64,000 nucleotides of DNA, from NCBI RefSeq assembly GCF_036002945.1, contig NZ_CP108529.1, forward strand, positions 2,418,001 through 2,482,000. Direction: 5' to 3'. Position 1 is the stretch's first letter; every line of letters begins with the position of its first letter. Of this stretch, positions 9,113 to 18,407 are shown in pieces. A model generated the notes under the pieces. That model made no database searches and was not told the origin of the DNA. It saw only the letters and a program-made list of their open reading frames with translations. The DNA is from Streptomyces sp. NBC_01224 (GTDB taxonomy: Bacteria > Actinomycetota > Actinomycetes > Streptomycetales > Streptomycetaceae). Both the position numbers and the translations under genes were made by a program.

Positions 9113-10333
9113 ATGCGACTCATTCGACCAGTTCTCACCGCACGTCAGGGGAGCGCACGTCGCACGCGCCCCTCGGTGCTCGCCGTGGCCGCGGTCACTG
9201 CGGTCCTTGCGCTCACCGCCACTGCCTGCGGTCCGAACGAGGACAACGCCAGTGACAAGCCGAGCGGTTCCGCCGGCCGGCCCTCGGACGGCAAGATCAC
9301 CATTCCGGACGATCTGAAGGACCGGCTCAAGGAACACGGGATCGACCTCGACCAGTGGAAGAACGGCGAGTGGAAGAACTGGGACAAGGACAAGTGGCTG
9401 CGCGAGGCCAAGGACTTCGTCAACCCGATCATCGAAGGCCTCTGGGACCCGGACCGGATGCGGGATGCCGACAAGTCTCCGGAGAAGCCCGTCGACAATG
9501 ACATCTCGGGTGACGTGGGTGTGACGGACCCGACGCCTGCGCCGGTCCGGGCCGCCGGTGTCCGGACGCCGTACCACGCCAATGCCGCAGAGTCCGGGAA
9601 GCTGCTCTTCGACAGCCCCGAGGGCTCCATGGTCTGCTCCGCGACCGTGGTGAAGGACCCGGCGCACCCCGGAAAGTCCAACCTGGTGTGGACCGCGGGG
9701 CACTGTGTGCACGCGGGCAAGAAGGGCGGCTGGTACCGCAACATCGCCTTCGTGCCGTCGTACAACAACAGCGGTCTGTCGACGGCCGAGCTGCAGAAGG
9801 CGACCAAGCAGGAGATCGCGCCCTACGGCGTGTGGTGGGGCCAGTGGGCACAGACGTCCGACCAGTGGATCTCTCAGGGTTCCTCGATCGGCGGGCAGGG
9901 CGCCCCGTACGACTTCGCGGTGCTGCATGTCACGCCGGAGAAGGGCTCGACGGGTAAGTCCCTGGAGGAAACGGTCGGCTCCGCACTGCCTGTCGAGTTC
10001 AATGCCCCGGCTGTGCCGAACATCGACAGCATGACCGCCACCGGCTTCCCGGCCGCTCCGCCCTACGACGGCCAGAAGGCCTTCCAGTGCGCGGACAAGC
10101 CGGGTCGGCTCTCGCTGACCGCGCAGGACCCCACGATGTACCGCATCGGCTGCACCATGACGGGCGGTGCCTCCGGTGGTGGCTGGGTCGCGGCGGGTCA
10201 GGACGGCAAGCCCGCCCTCGTCTCGAACACCTCCATCGGCCCGGTGACGGCCGGCTGGCTGGCCGGACCGCGCTTCGGCAAGGAAGCCAAGGGCGTCTAC
10301 GAGTCGGTCAGCAAGAAGTACGCAGGGCAGTGA
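9113..10333 (+). CDS. Secreted serine-protease-like lipoprotein
   Basis: Predicted exported lipoprotein of 406 aa with a trypsin/V8-like protease fold. The N-terminus has a hydrophobic signal with lipobox LTATAC (Cys39). Residues 40-165 form a charged, Trp/Lys-rich region (for example DQWKNGEWKNWDKDKW) that I do not recognise. The catalytic triad can be read as His197 in TAGHCVHAG, Asp in GAPYDFAVLHV and Ser in TMTGGASGGGW. The ATG is preceded by AGGGGGA. A hairpin follows the stop. A shorter paralogue lies directly downstream. Substrate unknown; fold and export are well supported, actual peptidase activity is inferred. Confidence 0.8.
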   Translation: MRLIRPVLTARQGSARRTRPSVLAVAAVTAVLALTATACGPNEDNASDKPSGSAGRPSDGKITIPDDLKDRLKEHGIDLDQWKNGEWKNWDKDKWLREAKDFVNPIIEGLWDPDRMRDADKSPEKPVDNDISGDVGVTDPTPAPVRAAGVRTPYHANAAESGKLLFDSPEGSMVCSATVVKDPAHPGKSNLVWTAGHCVHAGKKGGWYRNIAFVPSYNNSGLSTAELQKATKQEIAPYGVWWGQWAQTSDQWISQGSSIGGQGAPYDFAVLHVTPEKGSTGKSLEETVGSALPVEFNAPAVPNIDSMTATGFPAAPPYDGQKAFQCADKPGRLSLTAQDPTMYRIGCTMTGGASGGGWVAAGQDGKPALVSNTSIGPVTAGWLAGPRFGKEAKGVYESVSKKYAGQ

Positions 10334-10340
10334 CGACGGA

Positions 10341-10368
10341 CCGTCACCCGGCCAGGATCGGGTGACGG
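10341..10368 (+). terminator. Terminator after protease-like lipoprotein
   Basis: Perfect 10-bp stem, CCGTCACCCG at 10341-10350 and CGGGTGACGG at 10359-10368, with an 8-nt loop, starting 8 bp after the stop codon at 10333. Confidence 0.75.
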
Positions 10369-10593
10369 TGACGGCACATCAGAGACCCCGGTGCGGCTGT
10401 TGCCCGCCGGGGCCTTTGCTGTCGCGCTACGGCCCCGAGTGGCCCGCACCTCATGCGGGTCGTGTCTCTGCGGCAGAGAGCACGGTCCGCACCGTCATAG
10501 GGTGGGCCTGCATCGTCGGTGGCCGTTGGTCCGGCCACCGTTTTGCATGACAAGTTCATGGCAATTTCGGAGATTTCAGGGCGAATCTTTTCC

Positions 10594-11274
10594 ATGCGGC
10601 CCATACGTCCGCTGCTCGCCGCGACCGGCCTCGTCGCGGCGCTCGCGCTGACGGCCACGGCCGGTTCGAAGGGCGGCTGGTACCGCAATGTCGTGTTCGT
10701 GCCCGCGTACAACGACAAGGCCAAGTCCGCCGCCGCGCTGGAGAACGCGCAGCCGCAGGAGATCGCCCCGTACGGCGCGTACTGGGCCGACTGGGCCACG
10801 ACGTCCGGTGAATGGCTCGCCGATGGCGGTCCCACCGGGGGCGAAGGCGCCCCCTATGACTACGCGGTACTGCGCGTGAAGCCGGAGAAGGGCAGCAAGT
10901 CCCTGGAGGAGACCGTGGGCAATGCCCTGCCGGTCAACTTCGATGCCCCCGAGATCTCGACGATCAGCGCGATGGGCGCCTGGGGTTACCCCGCCGCCCC
11001 ACCGTACAACGGCCTGATCATGCACAAGTGCGTCGACCGCCCCGGCCGGCTCTCCGTCAGCCCGAGCACTCCGACCATGTACCGCATCGGCTGCACCATG
11101 ACCGGCGGCTCTTCCGCCGGCGGGTGGTTCAGCGAAGGCAGTGCCGGCAAGCTCGCACTGGTCTCCAACACCTCCATCGGCCCGGTGACTTCGGGCTGGC
11201 TCGCCAGCCCCCACCTGGGCAAGGGAGCACAGGACGTCTTCACCGCGATGAGCGAGAAGTTCGGCAGCCAGTAG
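10594..11274 (+). CDS. Truncated paralogue of protease-like lipoprotein
   Basis: 226-aa paralogue of the gene at 9113, aligning along the C-terminal half (KGGWYRN to the end, including WLA and the stop region). The signal peptide MRPIRPLLAATGLVAALALTATA joins directly to SKGGWYRN, so the lipobox Cys, the whole charged region and the catalytic His segment (about residues 39-203 of the longer copy) are missing while the frame is kept. Asp (GAPYDYAVLRV) and a Ser (TGGSSAGGW) remain. The ATG at 10594 is chosen because it restores a normal signal peptide; an in-frame start at 10519 would add 25 unlike residues. It is still expected to be exported but cannot be a standard serine protease. A strong terminator follows. 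It may be decaying or reused as a binding protein. Confidence 0.72.
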   Translation: MRPIRPLLAATGLVAALALTATAGSKGGWYRNVVFVPAYNDKAKSAAALENAQPQEIAPYGAYWADWATTSGEWLADGGPTGGEGAPYDYAVLRVKPEKGSKSLEETVGNALPVNFDAPEISTISAMGAWGYPAAPPYNGLIMHKCVDRPGRLSVSPSTPTMYRIGCTMTGGSSAGGWFSEGSAGKLALVSNTSIGPVTSGWLASPHLGKGAQDVFTAMSEKFGSQ

Positions 11275-11290
11275 CAGCCGCGCGTACGCC

Positions 11291-11325
11291 CGAAGGCCCG
11301 CTCCCGACGAGGGAGCGGGCCTTCG
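11291..11325. terminator. Bidirectional terminator between paralogue and hflX
   Basis: Perfect 15-bp stem, CGAAGGCCCGCTCCC at 11291-11305 with its complement at 11311-11325 and a 5-nt loop. It sits between the convergent stops at 11274 and 11354. Confidence 0.85.
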
Positions 11326-11353
11326 GTCCGTTCTGAGCCGTACCGCGCTGCGG

Positions 11354-12874
11354 TCAGTGCGCCACGGGGACGAACGAGGAGAGGGCGGCTGCCAGTTCCT
11401 CATGGACCCGCGCCTTGAGGAGGGTGCCCTCCGACGTGTGCTCCTCGGAGATCACCTCGCCCTCGGCGTGCACCCTGGAGACGAGTCCGCCCTGGGTGTA
11501 CGGGACGAGCGCCTCGACCTCGACCGAGGGCCGAGGCAGTTCGGTGTCGATGAGTGCGAGCAGCTCGGCGATACCGGCGCCGGTACGCGCCGAGACGGCG
11601 ATCGCATGCTTCTCGATTCGCAGCAGCCTCTGCAGCACCAGCGGATCGGCCGCATCCGCCTTGTTGATCACCACGACCTCGGGCACGTCCACCGCGCCCA
11701 CTTCGCGGATCACCTCGCGCACCGCGGCGAGTTGTTCCTCCGGCACAGGGTGGGAGCCGTCCACCACATGCAGGATCAGATCGGATTCACCGACCTCCTC
11801 CATGGTGGAGCGGAACGCCTCGACGAGGTGGTGCGGCAGATGCCGTACGAACCCGACGGTGTCGGCCAGGGTGTAGATCCGGCCGCTCGGCGTCTCGGCC
11901 CGGCGTACGGTCGGGTCCAGGGTGGCGAACAGTGCGTTCTCCACCAGGACGCCCGCACCGGTCAGCCGGTTGAGCAACGAGGACTTGCCCGCGTTGGTGT
12001 AGCCGGCGATGGCGACCGACGGCACCTTGTTGCGCTTGCGCTCCTGGCGTTTGATCTCGCGGCCGGTCTTCATCTCCGCGATTTCCCGGCGCATCTTCGC
12101 CATCTTCTCGCGGATCCGACGTCGGTCCGTCTCGATCTTGGTCTCACCGGGACCGCGGGTTGCCATGCCGCCACCGCCGCTGGAACCGCCGCCGCCCATC
12201 TGACGGGAGAGCGACTGACCCCAGCCACGAAGCCGGGGCAGCATGTACTGCATCTGTGCCAGCGAGACCTGCGCCTTGCCCTCTCGGGACTTGGCGTGCT
12301 GGGCGAAGATGTCGAGGATCAGAGCGGTCCGGTCGACCACCTTGACCTTGACGACGTCTTCCAGATGGATCAGCTGGCCGGGGCTGAGCTCACCGTCGCA
12401 GACGACGGTGTCGGCCCCTGATTCGAGGACGATGTCGCGCAGCTCCAGCGCCTTGCCCGAGCCGATGTAGGTGGCCGGGTCGGGCTTGTCGCGGCGCTGG
12501 AAGACGGCGTCGAGCACCATGGCGCCTGCAGTCTCCGCAAGTGCGGCCAGCTCCGCGAGGGAATTCTCCGCGTCCTGCACGGTCCCCGAGGTCCAGACAC
12601 CGACCAGCACCACACGCTCCAGGCGCAGCTGTCGGTACTCGACCTCGGTGACGTCCTCGAGCTCGGTCGAGAGTCCTGCCACACGCCGCAGTGCTGCGCG
12701 CTCGGAGCGGTCGAACTGCTCGCCGTCCCGCTCTCCGTCGATCTCGTGGCTCCAGGCGACGTCCTCTTCCATCAGGGCGTCGGCCCGAAGGCTCTCCGTG
12801 AGGCTCTCGGTGACATTCTCCGTAGCGCTCTGCGCGTCCTGCGCGTCCTGGGGGAGGGAAGAAGAGGAGGTCAT
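11354..12874 (-). CDS. hflX: GTPase HflX
   Basis: Ribosome-associated GTPase, 506 aa, that in other bacteria splits stalled or hibernating 70S ribosomes under stress. The HflX N-terminal domain includes DPATYIGSGKALELR. A helical linker rich in Lys/Arg (REKMAKMRREIAEMK) precedes the G domain: P-loop GYTNAGKSS, switch II DTVGFVRHLPHHLVEAFRST and NKAD. A glycine stretch (QMGGGGSSGGGG) before the linker is typical of actinobacterial HflX. The ATG at 12874 is chosen because AAGGA lies 5 nt upstream; the upstream extension lacks conservation. Like other actinobacterial HflX proteins it has a long N-terminal extension rich in Thr/Glu/Ser. Separated from the adjacent peptidase gene by about 140 bp. 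Confidence 0.94.
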   Translation of the reverse strand: MTSSSSLPQDAQDAQSATENVTESLTESLRADALMEEDVAWSHEIDGERDGEQFDRSERAALRRVAGLSTELEDVTEVEYRQLRLERVVLVGVWTSGTVQDAENSLAELAALAETAGAMVLDAVFQRRDKPDPATYIGSGKALELRDIVLESGADTVVCDGELSPGQLIHLEDVVKVKVVDRTALILDIFAQHAKSREGKAQVSLAQMQYMLPRLRGWGQSLSRQMGGGGSSGGGGMATRGPGETKIETDRRRIREKMAKMRREIAEMKTGREIKRQERKRNKVPSVAIAGYTNAGKSSLLNRLTGAGVLVENALFATLDPTVRRAETPSGRIYTLADTVGFVRHLPHHLVEAFRSTMEEVGESDLILHVVDGSHPVPEEQLAAVREVIREVGAVDVPEVVVINKADAADPLVLQRLLRIEKHAIAVSARTGAGIAELLALIDTELPRPSVEVEALVPYTQGGLVSRVHAEGEVISEEHTSEGTLLKARVHEELAAALSSFVPVAH

Positions 12875-13015
12875 TGGATCCTTACGTCGATGGAAGTCCG
12901 TTACATCAGTCACAACGCGTGACCTCTCCCGATGATTCCCGCTGTCGGGAATCCGGTCCGGCCGCCGCGGCGACCCGTCGATAGTGGCATGGTCCGCCGG
13001 GCCCGTCACCCGGGT

Positions 13016-14470
13016 TTATCGCTGTCCGTCGGGCTTGGCACTGTGCCAGTCCGGGTGCCCCGGCATCGGTGGGGTCTTCTCGCCGTACAGCCAGCCGTCG
13101 AAGAACGAGGTCAGGTCGCGGCCCGCGGTCTGTGACGCCAGCCGGACGAAGTCCGCGGTGGCGGCGTTGGAGTCCCGGTGCTTCTTCACCCAGCTCCGCT
13201 CCAGCCGGTCGAATGCGTTCTCGCCGATCTCCGTGCGCAGCGCGTAGAGGATCAGTGCGCTGCCGTCGTACACGACCGGCCGGAACAGGCTGAGCTTCTG
13301 TCCGGGCGCCGGAACCTCGGGGCGGGCCGGGGGGCCGCCCGCGGCCCGCCAGCCGTCGGACTTGATGTAGGCGTCGTGCATCCGGCTTTCCAGTGGCTTG
13401 TCGGCGTGCTCCTCGGCGTAGCGGGCCTCGTACCAGCTGGCATGTCCCTCGTTGAGCCACAGATCGGACCATGCCTGTGGGGAGACGCTGTCACCGAACC
13501 ATTGGTGGGCGAGCTCGTGCACCATGATCGATTCGACATACCACTTGGGGTAGGCGGTCTGGGTGAACAGGGACCGTTCGAAGAGCGAGAGTGTCTGGGT
13601 CTCCAGCTCGAAGCCGGTGTCAGTGGCGGCGACCAGCAGTCCGTATGTCTCGAAGGGGTAGGGGCCGACCTGCTGTTCCATCCATTCCAGCTGACCCGGT
13701 GTCTTGCTGAGCCAGGGTTCCAGCAGCTTGCGGTCGGCGCTCGGCACCACGTCGCGCACCGGCAGTCCGTGCGGCCCGGTCCGTTTCAGGACGGTGGAAC
13801 GGCCGATGGTGACCTGGGCCAGTTCAGTGGCCATGGGGTGTTCGGTCCGATAGGTCCAGGTGGTCTCGGCACCGTTGCGGGCCGTGCCTGCGGGCAGGCC
13901 GTTGGCGACCACCGTGAGGTCCTTGGGTGCGGTGATCCGGAAAGTGAAGTACGCCTTGTCGGCGGGGTGGTCGTTGCTCGGGAAGACCCGGTGCGCGGCG
14001 TCGGCCTGATTGGCCATGGCCAGACCATCGGCGGTGCGCAGCCAGCCGCCGCTGTCCTGGCTGCCGTTCGGGTCGCTGGTGTGCCGGACGGTGATGTGCA
14101 GCGGCGCTCCGGCCGGGAGCCGGCCGGGGGGCTGGATGACCAAGTCCTCGTCCACCGCGGCGAAGTCGGCGCGCACACCGTTGATTTCGACCGTACGGAC
14201 AGTGCCCTGGGCGAAGTCGAGGTTGATCCGGTCCAGCGGCTCGGTGGTCCGCGCTTCGATCGTGGTAACGGCGTCCAGCGGCTTGCTGTTGCTGCCGTGG
14301 TAGGTCAGTCCGATGTCGTACGAGAGGACGTCGTACCCGGGATTGCCGAGGCGCGGGAAGAGTGGATCACCGATTCCGAGCGGCACGGGTGAGGGGAGGG
14401 CGGCGGCAACGAGGGCGGCCGATGCGGTGGCCAGCAGAGCGGCCCGCAGACGGCGGGAGATGATCGGCAT
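13016..14470 (-). CDS. Secreted M1-family metallopeptidase
   Basis: Zinc aminopeptidase-like protein of 484 aa with an N-terminal signal peptide (MPIISRRLRAALLATASAALVAAALPS), probably exported. The M1 zinc site is complete: HELAHQWFGD supplies two His and the catalytic Glu, and LNEGHASW supplies the third ligand 18 residues on. The GFELETQT stretch occupies the place of the M1 GAMEN-type motif, and VVYDGSALILYAL holds the tyrosine region. It lacks the large C-terminal ERAP-type domain, so it belongs to the short bacterial M1 group. The start at 14470 is supported by the clean signal peptide. Substrate unknown. Confidence 0.9.
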   Translation of the reverse strand: MPIISRRLRAALLATASAALVAAALPSPVPLGIGDPLFPRLGNPGYDVLSYDIGLTYHGSNSKPLDAVTTIEARTTEPLDRINLDFAQGTVRTVEINGVRADFAAVDEDLVIQPPGRLPAGAPLHITVRHTSDPNGSQDSGGWLRTADGLAMANQADAAHRVFPSNDHPADKAYFTFRITAPKDLTVVANGLPAGTARNGAETTWTYRTEHPMATELAQVTIGRSTVLKRTGPHGLPVRDVVPSADRKLLEPWLSKTPGQLEWMEQQVGPYPFETYGLLVAATDTGFELETQTLSLFERSLFTQTAYPKWYVESIMVHELAHQWFGDSVSPQAWSDLWLNEGHASWYEARYAEEHADKPLESRMHDAYIKSDGWRAAGGPPARPEVPAPGQKLSLFRPVVYDGSALILYALRTEIGENAFDRLERSWVKKHRDSNAATADFVRLASQTAGRDLTSFFDGWLYGEKTPPMPGHPDWHSAKPDGQR

Positions 14471-14566
14471 GGACTACCGCTACCAGCGACTCCCACCCGG
14501 GCAGGCGCGGCACGCGCCACGCCACTCGAACGAGATCGCTGTGGCAGATGGCGCTGCGCGGCGGGG

Positions 14567-16723
14567 TCAGGCAGTGGCGGCGGGGTGCTGGGCGCGGCTC
14601 ACGTCGTACACCCCGGGTACGTCACGCATCGCGCGCATCAGCGCCGGCAGTCCGGCGGCATCGGGGAGCTGCAATGTGTAGGTGTGCCGGACGCGCTGTT
14701 CGCTGGGCGGTTCGACGGTGGCGGAGATGATCGCCGCGTCCGCTGTCGCGATCGCCTCGGTGAGATCGGCGAGCAGCCGGGGCCGTCCGAAGGACTCGGC
14801 AACCAGGGTGACCCGGCACCCGGCCGCGTCGCCCCAGCTCACCGAGACCGGCGCCCGGCCGGCGGACTGCATCCGGGCCGCCGCGGGGCACTCCAGCCGG
14901 TGCACGGTGACGGCGCCGCCGTGCACGACGAATCCGGTGACGGCGTCGGGTGGTACGGGGGTGCAGCAGCCCGCGAGTCGTACGGTGGCATCCGGCCGGT
15001 CCACCACAGCACTTGCGGTGCGGCTCGCGGACCTGGCGTGCCCGGGGTCGGTGTTTTCCTGGGGCTGTGGTTCGGGCCTGGGCTCCGCGGGCCTGATGCT
15101 GTGCGGGCCCTGGGCATCCTCGGGGTGCGCGTCCAGCCAGCCGGTGATGGCGATACGGGCGGCTGGGGTTCGGGCGTGGTCGAGCCAGTCGGGCGAGGGG
15201 CCGGAGGCGGCGTCCTCGGCGAGCAGCAGCTGCACGGTGTCGCCGTCGCTCAATACGGTGCCGAGGGTGGCCAGCCGGCCGTTGACCCGGGCGCCGATGC
15301 AGCTGTGCGCCTCGTCCCCGTACTGCGCGTAGGCGGCGTCGACGCAGCTGGCTCCGGCGGGCAGTCCGAGCGTGCCGCCATCGGTACGGAAGACCGTGAT
15401 CTCCCGGTCCTGGGCGAGGTCCGCGCGGAGTGTGGTCCAGAAGGTGTCGGGGTCCGGGGCGGACTGCTGCCATTCCAGAAGCCTGGAGAGCCAGCCGGGC
15501 CGGGTCGGGTCGGCGCGCTCCCCGTCCGCGGGTTCGGCGGACTGCGGCGCGGAGCCGCTGTCCGCGGCGTACGGATTACCGAGGGCGATGACGCCCGCTT
15601 CGGCGACCTTGTGCATCCGGTGCGTACGGATGAGGACTTCGGCGACCGCCCCGTCGGGGCCAACGACCGCGGTGTGCAGTGACTGGTACAGGTTGAATTT
15701 GGGGGCGGCGATGAAGTCCTTGAACTCGGAGATCACCGGGGTGAAACAGGTGTGCAGTTCACCGAGCACGGCATAGCAGTCGGCGTCCTCGCCGACGAGA
15801 ACCAGCAGCCGGCCGAAGTCGGTGCCGCGCAGTTCGCCGCGTTTGATCCTGACGCGGTGTACGGAGACGTAGTGGCGCGGCCTGATGAGGACTTCTGCGG
15901 GGATGCCGGCCTCCCGCAGCACCGCTGCGACATTCTCGGCGATGGCGGCGAGCGGGTCCTGGGTGGCCGCGGCGCCGGAGGCGTCCGGTTGCGCCGACGC
16001 GGCGGCGATCAGTGCGCGGGTGTGTTCGTACTCCTCGGGGCGGAGGATCGCGAAGACGAGGTCCTCCAGCTCGGTCTTGAGGGCCTGTACGCCGAGCCGC
16101 TCGGCCAGTGGGATCAGCACGTCGCGGGTGACCTTGGCGATCCTGGCCTGTTTCTCGGGACGCATCACGCCCAGGGTCCGCATGTTGTGCAGCCGGTCGG
16201 CGAGCTTGATCGACATCACCCGGACGTCGTCCCCGGTGGCGACCAGCATCTTGCGGAAGGTCTCGGGTTCGGCCGCCGCTCCGTAGTCGACCTTTTCGAG
16301 TTTGGTGACGCCGTCGACGAGGTAGCAGACCTCCTTGCCGAATTGTTCCCGCACCTGATCGAGGGTCACTTCGGTGTCCTCGACGGTGTCGTGGAGCAGT
16401 GAGGCCGTGAGTGTCGTGGTCTCGGCGCCGAGCTCGGCGAGGATCAGCGTGACGGCGAGCGGGTGCGTGATGTACGGCTCGCCGCTCTTGCGCATCTGTC
16501 CGCGGTGCGAGGACTCCGCGAGTACGTAGGCCCTGTGCAGGATGGAGAGGTCGGCATCCGGGTAGTGCGCGCGGTGGGCCTCGGCGACATGGCCGATCGC
16601 GTCGGGCAGCCGGTCGCGGGAGACAGGGCCGAGCAGCGCGACGCGGCCGAGCCTGCGGAGATCGATCCGGGGACGGCTCCGCCTGCGGATGGGAGCACCT
16701 GAGTTGGTGGCCTCTGCACTCAT
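14567..16723 (-). CDS. rshA: RelA/SpoT homologue RshA
   Basis: Long RSH protein, 718 aa from the ATG at 16723 (CCGGAGG lies 6 nt upstream). In order: HD hydrolase domain with HRGQMRKSGEPYITHP and the HDxxED motif LLHDTVEDT near residue 110; a synthetase-like domain with FKDFIAAPKFNLYQSLHTAVVGP; a TGS domain (ITVFRTDGGTLGLPAGASCVDAAY); and a C-terminal ACT domain (RVTLVAESFGRPRLLADLTEAI). The position beside dapF matches the S. coelicolor rshA locus described with relA. The synthetase region departs from classical Rel: EVLIRT replaces EVQIRT, EFKD replaces RFKD, and the block RGTDFGRLLVLV appears shortened around the catalytic Asp. Hydrolase activity is well supported; synthetase activity should not be assumed. 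Confidence 0.9.
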   Translation of the reverse strand: MSAEATNSGAPIRRRSRPRIDLRRLGRVALLGPVSRDRLPDAIGHVAEAHRAHYPDADLSILHRAYVLAESSHRGQMRKSGEPYITHPLAVTLILAELGAETTTLTASLLHDTVEDTEVTLDQVREQFGKEVCYLVDGVTKLEKVDYGAAAEPETFRKMLVATGDDVRVMSIKLADRLHNMRTLGVMRPEKQARIAKVTRDVLIPLAERLGVQALKTELEDLVFAILRPEEYEHTRALIAAASAQPDASGAAATQDPLAAIAENVAAVLREAGIPAEVLIRPRHYVSVHRVRIKRGELRGTDFGRLLVLVGEDADCYAVLGELHTCFTPVISEFKDFIAAPKFNLYQSLHTAVVGPDGAVAEVLIRTHRMHKVAEAGVIALGNPYAADSGSAPQSAEPADGERADPTRPGWLSRLLEWQQSAPDPDTFWTTLRADLAQDREITVFRTDGGTLGLPAGASCVDAAYAQYGDEAHSCIGARVNGRLATLGTVLSDGDTVQLLLAEDAASGPSPDWLDHARTPAARIAITGWLDAHPEDAQGPHSIRPAEPRPEPQPQENTDPGHARSASRTASAVVDRPDATVRLAGCCTPVPPDAVTGFVVHGGAVTVHRLECPAAARMQSAGRAPVSVSWGDAAGCRVTLVAESFGRPRLLADLTEAIATADAAIISATVEPPSEQRVRHTYTLQLPDAAGLPALMRAMRDVPGVYDVSRAQHPAATA

Positions 16724-16863
16724 GGGGCACCTCCGGCAACGTCGACCGGCGGTGGGGAGGTGCGGACGCGCCTCCGGGCCGGTGCTTGATGCTACCGAGC
16801 CCACCACGTGGCGGAGTCCGGCTCTCGCTCAGCGTGAAACGGATCACCCATTCGAGCGAAGCT

Positions 16864-17736
16864 CTAGCCGATCGCCGTTTCGAGCCAGGCGGAGTCGATC
16901 AAGCCCTCGGCGACGATCACGGCGGCTCCGGTCATCTCGATCTCGCCGTCCGGCCGCTCGGTGATCACGAGGGTGCCGCCGGGCAGATCCACCGTGTACG
17001 TGACCGGGGTGCCGGTCTCCGTGGGGTCGGCGCCGTCCCTGCGGGCCGCGGCGACGGCGACGGCGCAGGCGCCCGTGCCACAGGAGCGAGTCTCGCCCGA
17101 ACCGCGCTCATGGACCCGCATCGCGACATGACGCGGTCCGCGGTCCACGACGAATTCGATGTTGACGCCGTCGGGGTAGACGGCCGCGGGACTGAACGGC
17201 GGTACGGAGAGCAGATCGCCGGCGTGCGCCAGATCATCGACGAAGGCAACCGCGTGCGGATTGCCCATGTTCACATTGCGGGCGTCCCAGCTGCGGCCCG
17301 CCAGGCTGACCGTGACGCCGTCCTCGGGAAGGAGCGCACGCCCCATGGAGACCGTGACGTCGCCGCCCTTGGCGATATGCACCTTCTTCACGCCACCCCG
17401 GGTCGCGACGGCGAGGTCGCCCTCCTCGACGTATCCGGCATGCTGCAGATAGCGGGCGAAGACCCGTACGCCGTTGCCACACATCTCGGCGATCGAACCG
17501 TCGGCGTTGCGATAGTCCATGAACCACTCGGCCTCGCCCGCCATGGCCCGCGCCTCCGGGTGCGCGGCGGACCGTACGGCGTGCAGCACGCCGTCACCAC
17601 CGATACCGGCCCGGCGGTCGCACAGCCGGGCGACGACGGAGGCTGGCAGGTCGACGGCATTGTCCGGGTCGGGAACGATCACGAAGTCGTTCTCGGTGCC
17701 GTGGCCCTTGAGGAAGGCGATCTGCGAGGTGCTCAC
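16864..17736 (-). CDS. dapF: Diaminopimelate epimerase
   Basis: Converts LL-diaminopimelate to the meso form for lysine and, in part, peptidoglycan synthesis, 290 aa. The two catalytic cysteines are present, in MCGNGVRVFARY and SCGTGACAVAVAAA. N-terminal substrate-binding residues are in KGHGTENDFVIV. The GTG at 17736 is chosen because it gives the normal short N-terminus; the in-frame codon at 17787 would add 17 unlike residues. Between miaA and rshA, as in other streptomycetes. Intact. Confidence 0.96.
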   Translation of the reverse strand: MSTSQIAFLKGHGTENDFVIVPDPDNAVDLPASVVARLCDRRAGIGGDGVLHAVRSAAHPEARAMAGEAEWFMDYRNADGSIAEMCGNGVRVFARYLQHAGYVEEGDLAVATRGGVKKVHIAKGGDVTVSMGRALLPEDGVTVSLAGRSWDARNVNMGNPHAVAFVDDLAHAGDLLSVPPFSPAAVYPDGVNIEFVVDRGPRHVAMRVHERGSGETRSCGTGACAVAVAAARRDGADPTETGTPVTYTVDLPGGTLVITERPDGEIEMTGAAVIVAEGLIDSAWLETAIG

Positions 17737-17862
17737 AGGGCAACTGTACGAGGCGGCGCCGACAGCCGACGAAACCGGGCCGCGCAAGGGTGCACCGGGC
17801 AGCGACCGGCCAGCATGCCGAAGCAGGGTCCCCGTGCCACACTGCCGCAGCCGCTCCGTCCG

Positions 17863-18300
17863 TCAGCGGAGCCGCGCCACGCGCCAGACGGCGAGTGCGA
17901 CCAGTGCGGCGCACACGGCGACGTACAGCGCGATCACGCGCCAGTCGGATCGCTCACCCGAGCCCCGCTGCGGCAGCCCGGGCCAGGTGTAACCCACGCG
18001 GCGGGCGGCCATCATGCCCCAGCCCGCGGCGCAGCAGCTGATCAGCAGGCCCAGCATGGCGACGACCGCGCCGCCGTCGCCGAACTCGAAGGCCAGAGGG
18101 AACGCGAACATCAGCGATCCCACGGCGGCGAGCATGACGATCGGTGCGAGCTGCCAGATGCGCAGACGCCGCGCGGGCCGCAGCTCGACCTCGACCTCGG
18201 GGGTCACCTCGAGCTCATCGGGCCCGTCGGGGCTCAAGCGTCCTGCCTCGTGCAGCGTGTCCGGTGCGTCTTGTTCTGTGTCGCGAGGGCCGGCCTCCAT
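17863..18300 (-). CDS. Small membrane protein, function unknown
   Basis: About 145 aa from the ATG at 18300 (GTG at 18306 is also possible; GGGAGG lies just upstream of both). The first 45 residues are acidic (ELEVTPEVEVEL), followed by three predicted membrane spans: LAPIVMLAAVGSLMFAFPLAF, AVVAMLGLLISCCAAGWGMMA and VIALYVAVCAALVALAVW. I do not recognise a named family. It lies between dapF and miaA on the same strand and probably belongs to the conserved streptomycete gene order. Confidence 0.68.
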   Translation of the reverse strand: MEAGPRDTEQDAPDTLHEAGRLSPDGPDELEVTPEVEVELRPARRLRIWQLAPIVMLAAVGSLMFAFPLAFEFGDGGAVVAMLGLLISCCAAGWGMMAARRVGYTWPGLPQRGSGERSDWRVIALYVAVCAALVALAVWRVARLR

Positions 18301-18407
18301 CGCCACGCGCCCTCCCAACTCGGACTCCACTGGTCGATCGATGCTCGATGATGGCACGCTCCTGGTCACCGAAATGACGGGCAGGGCTTCCCGATGCCAT
18401 CACGTGA

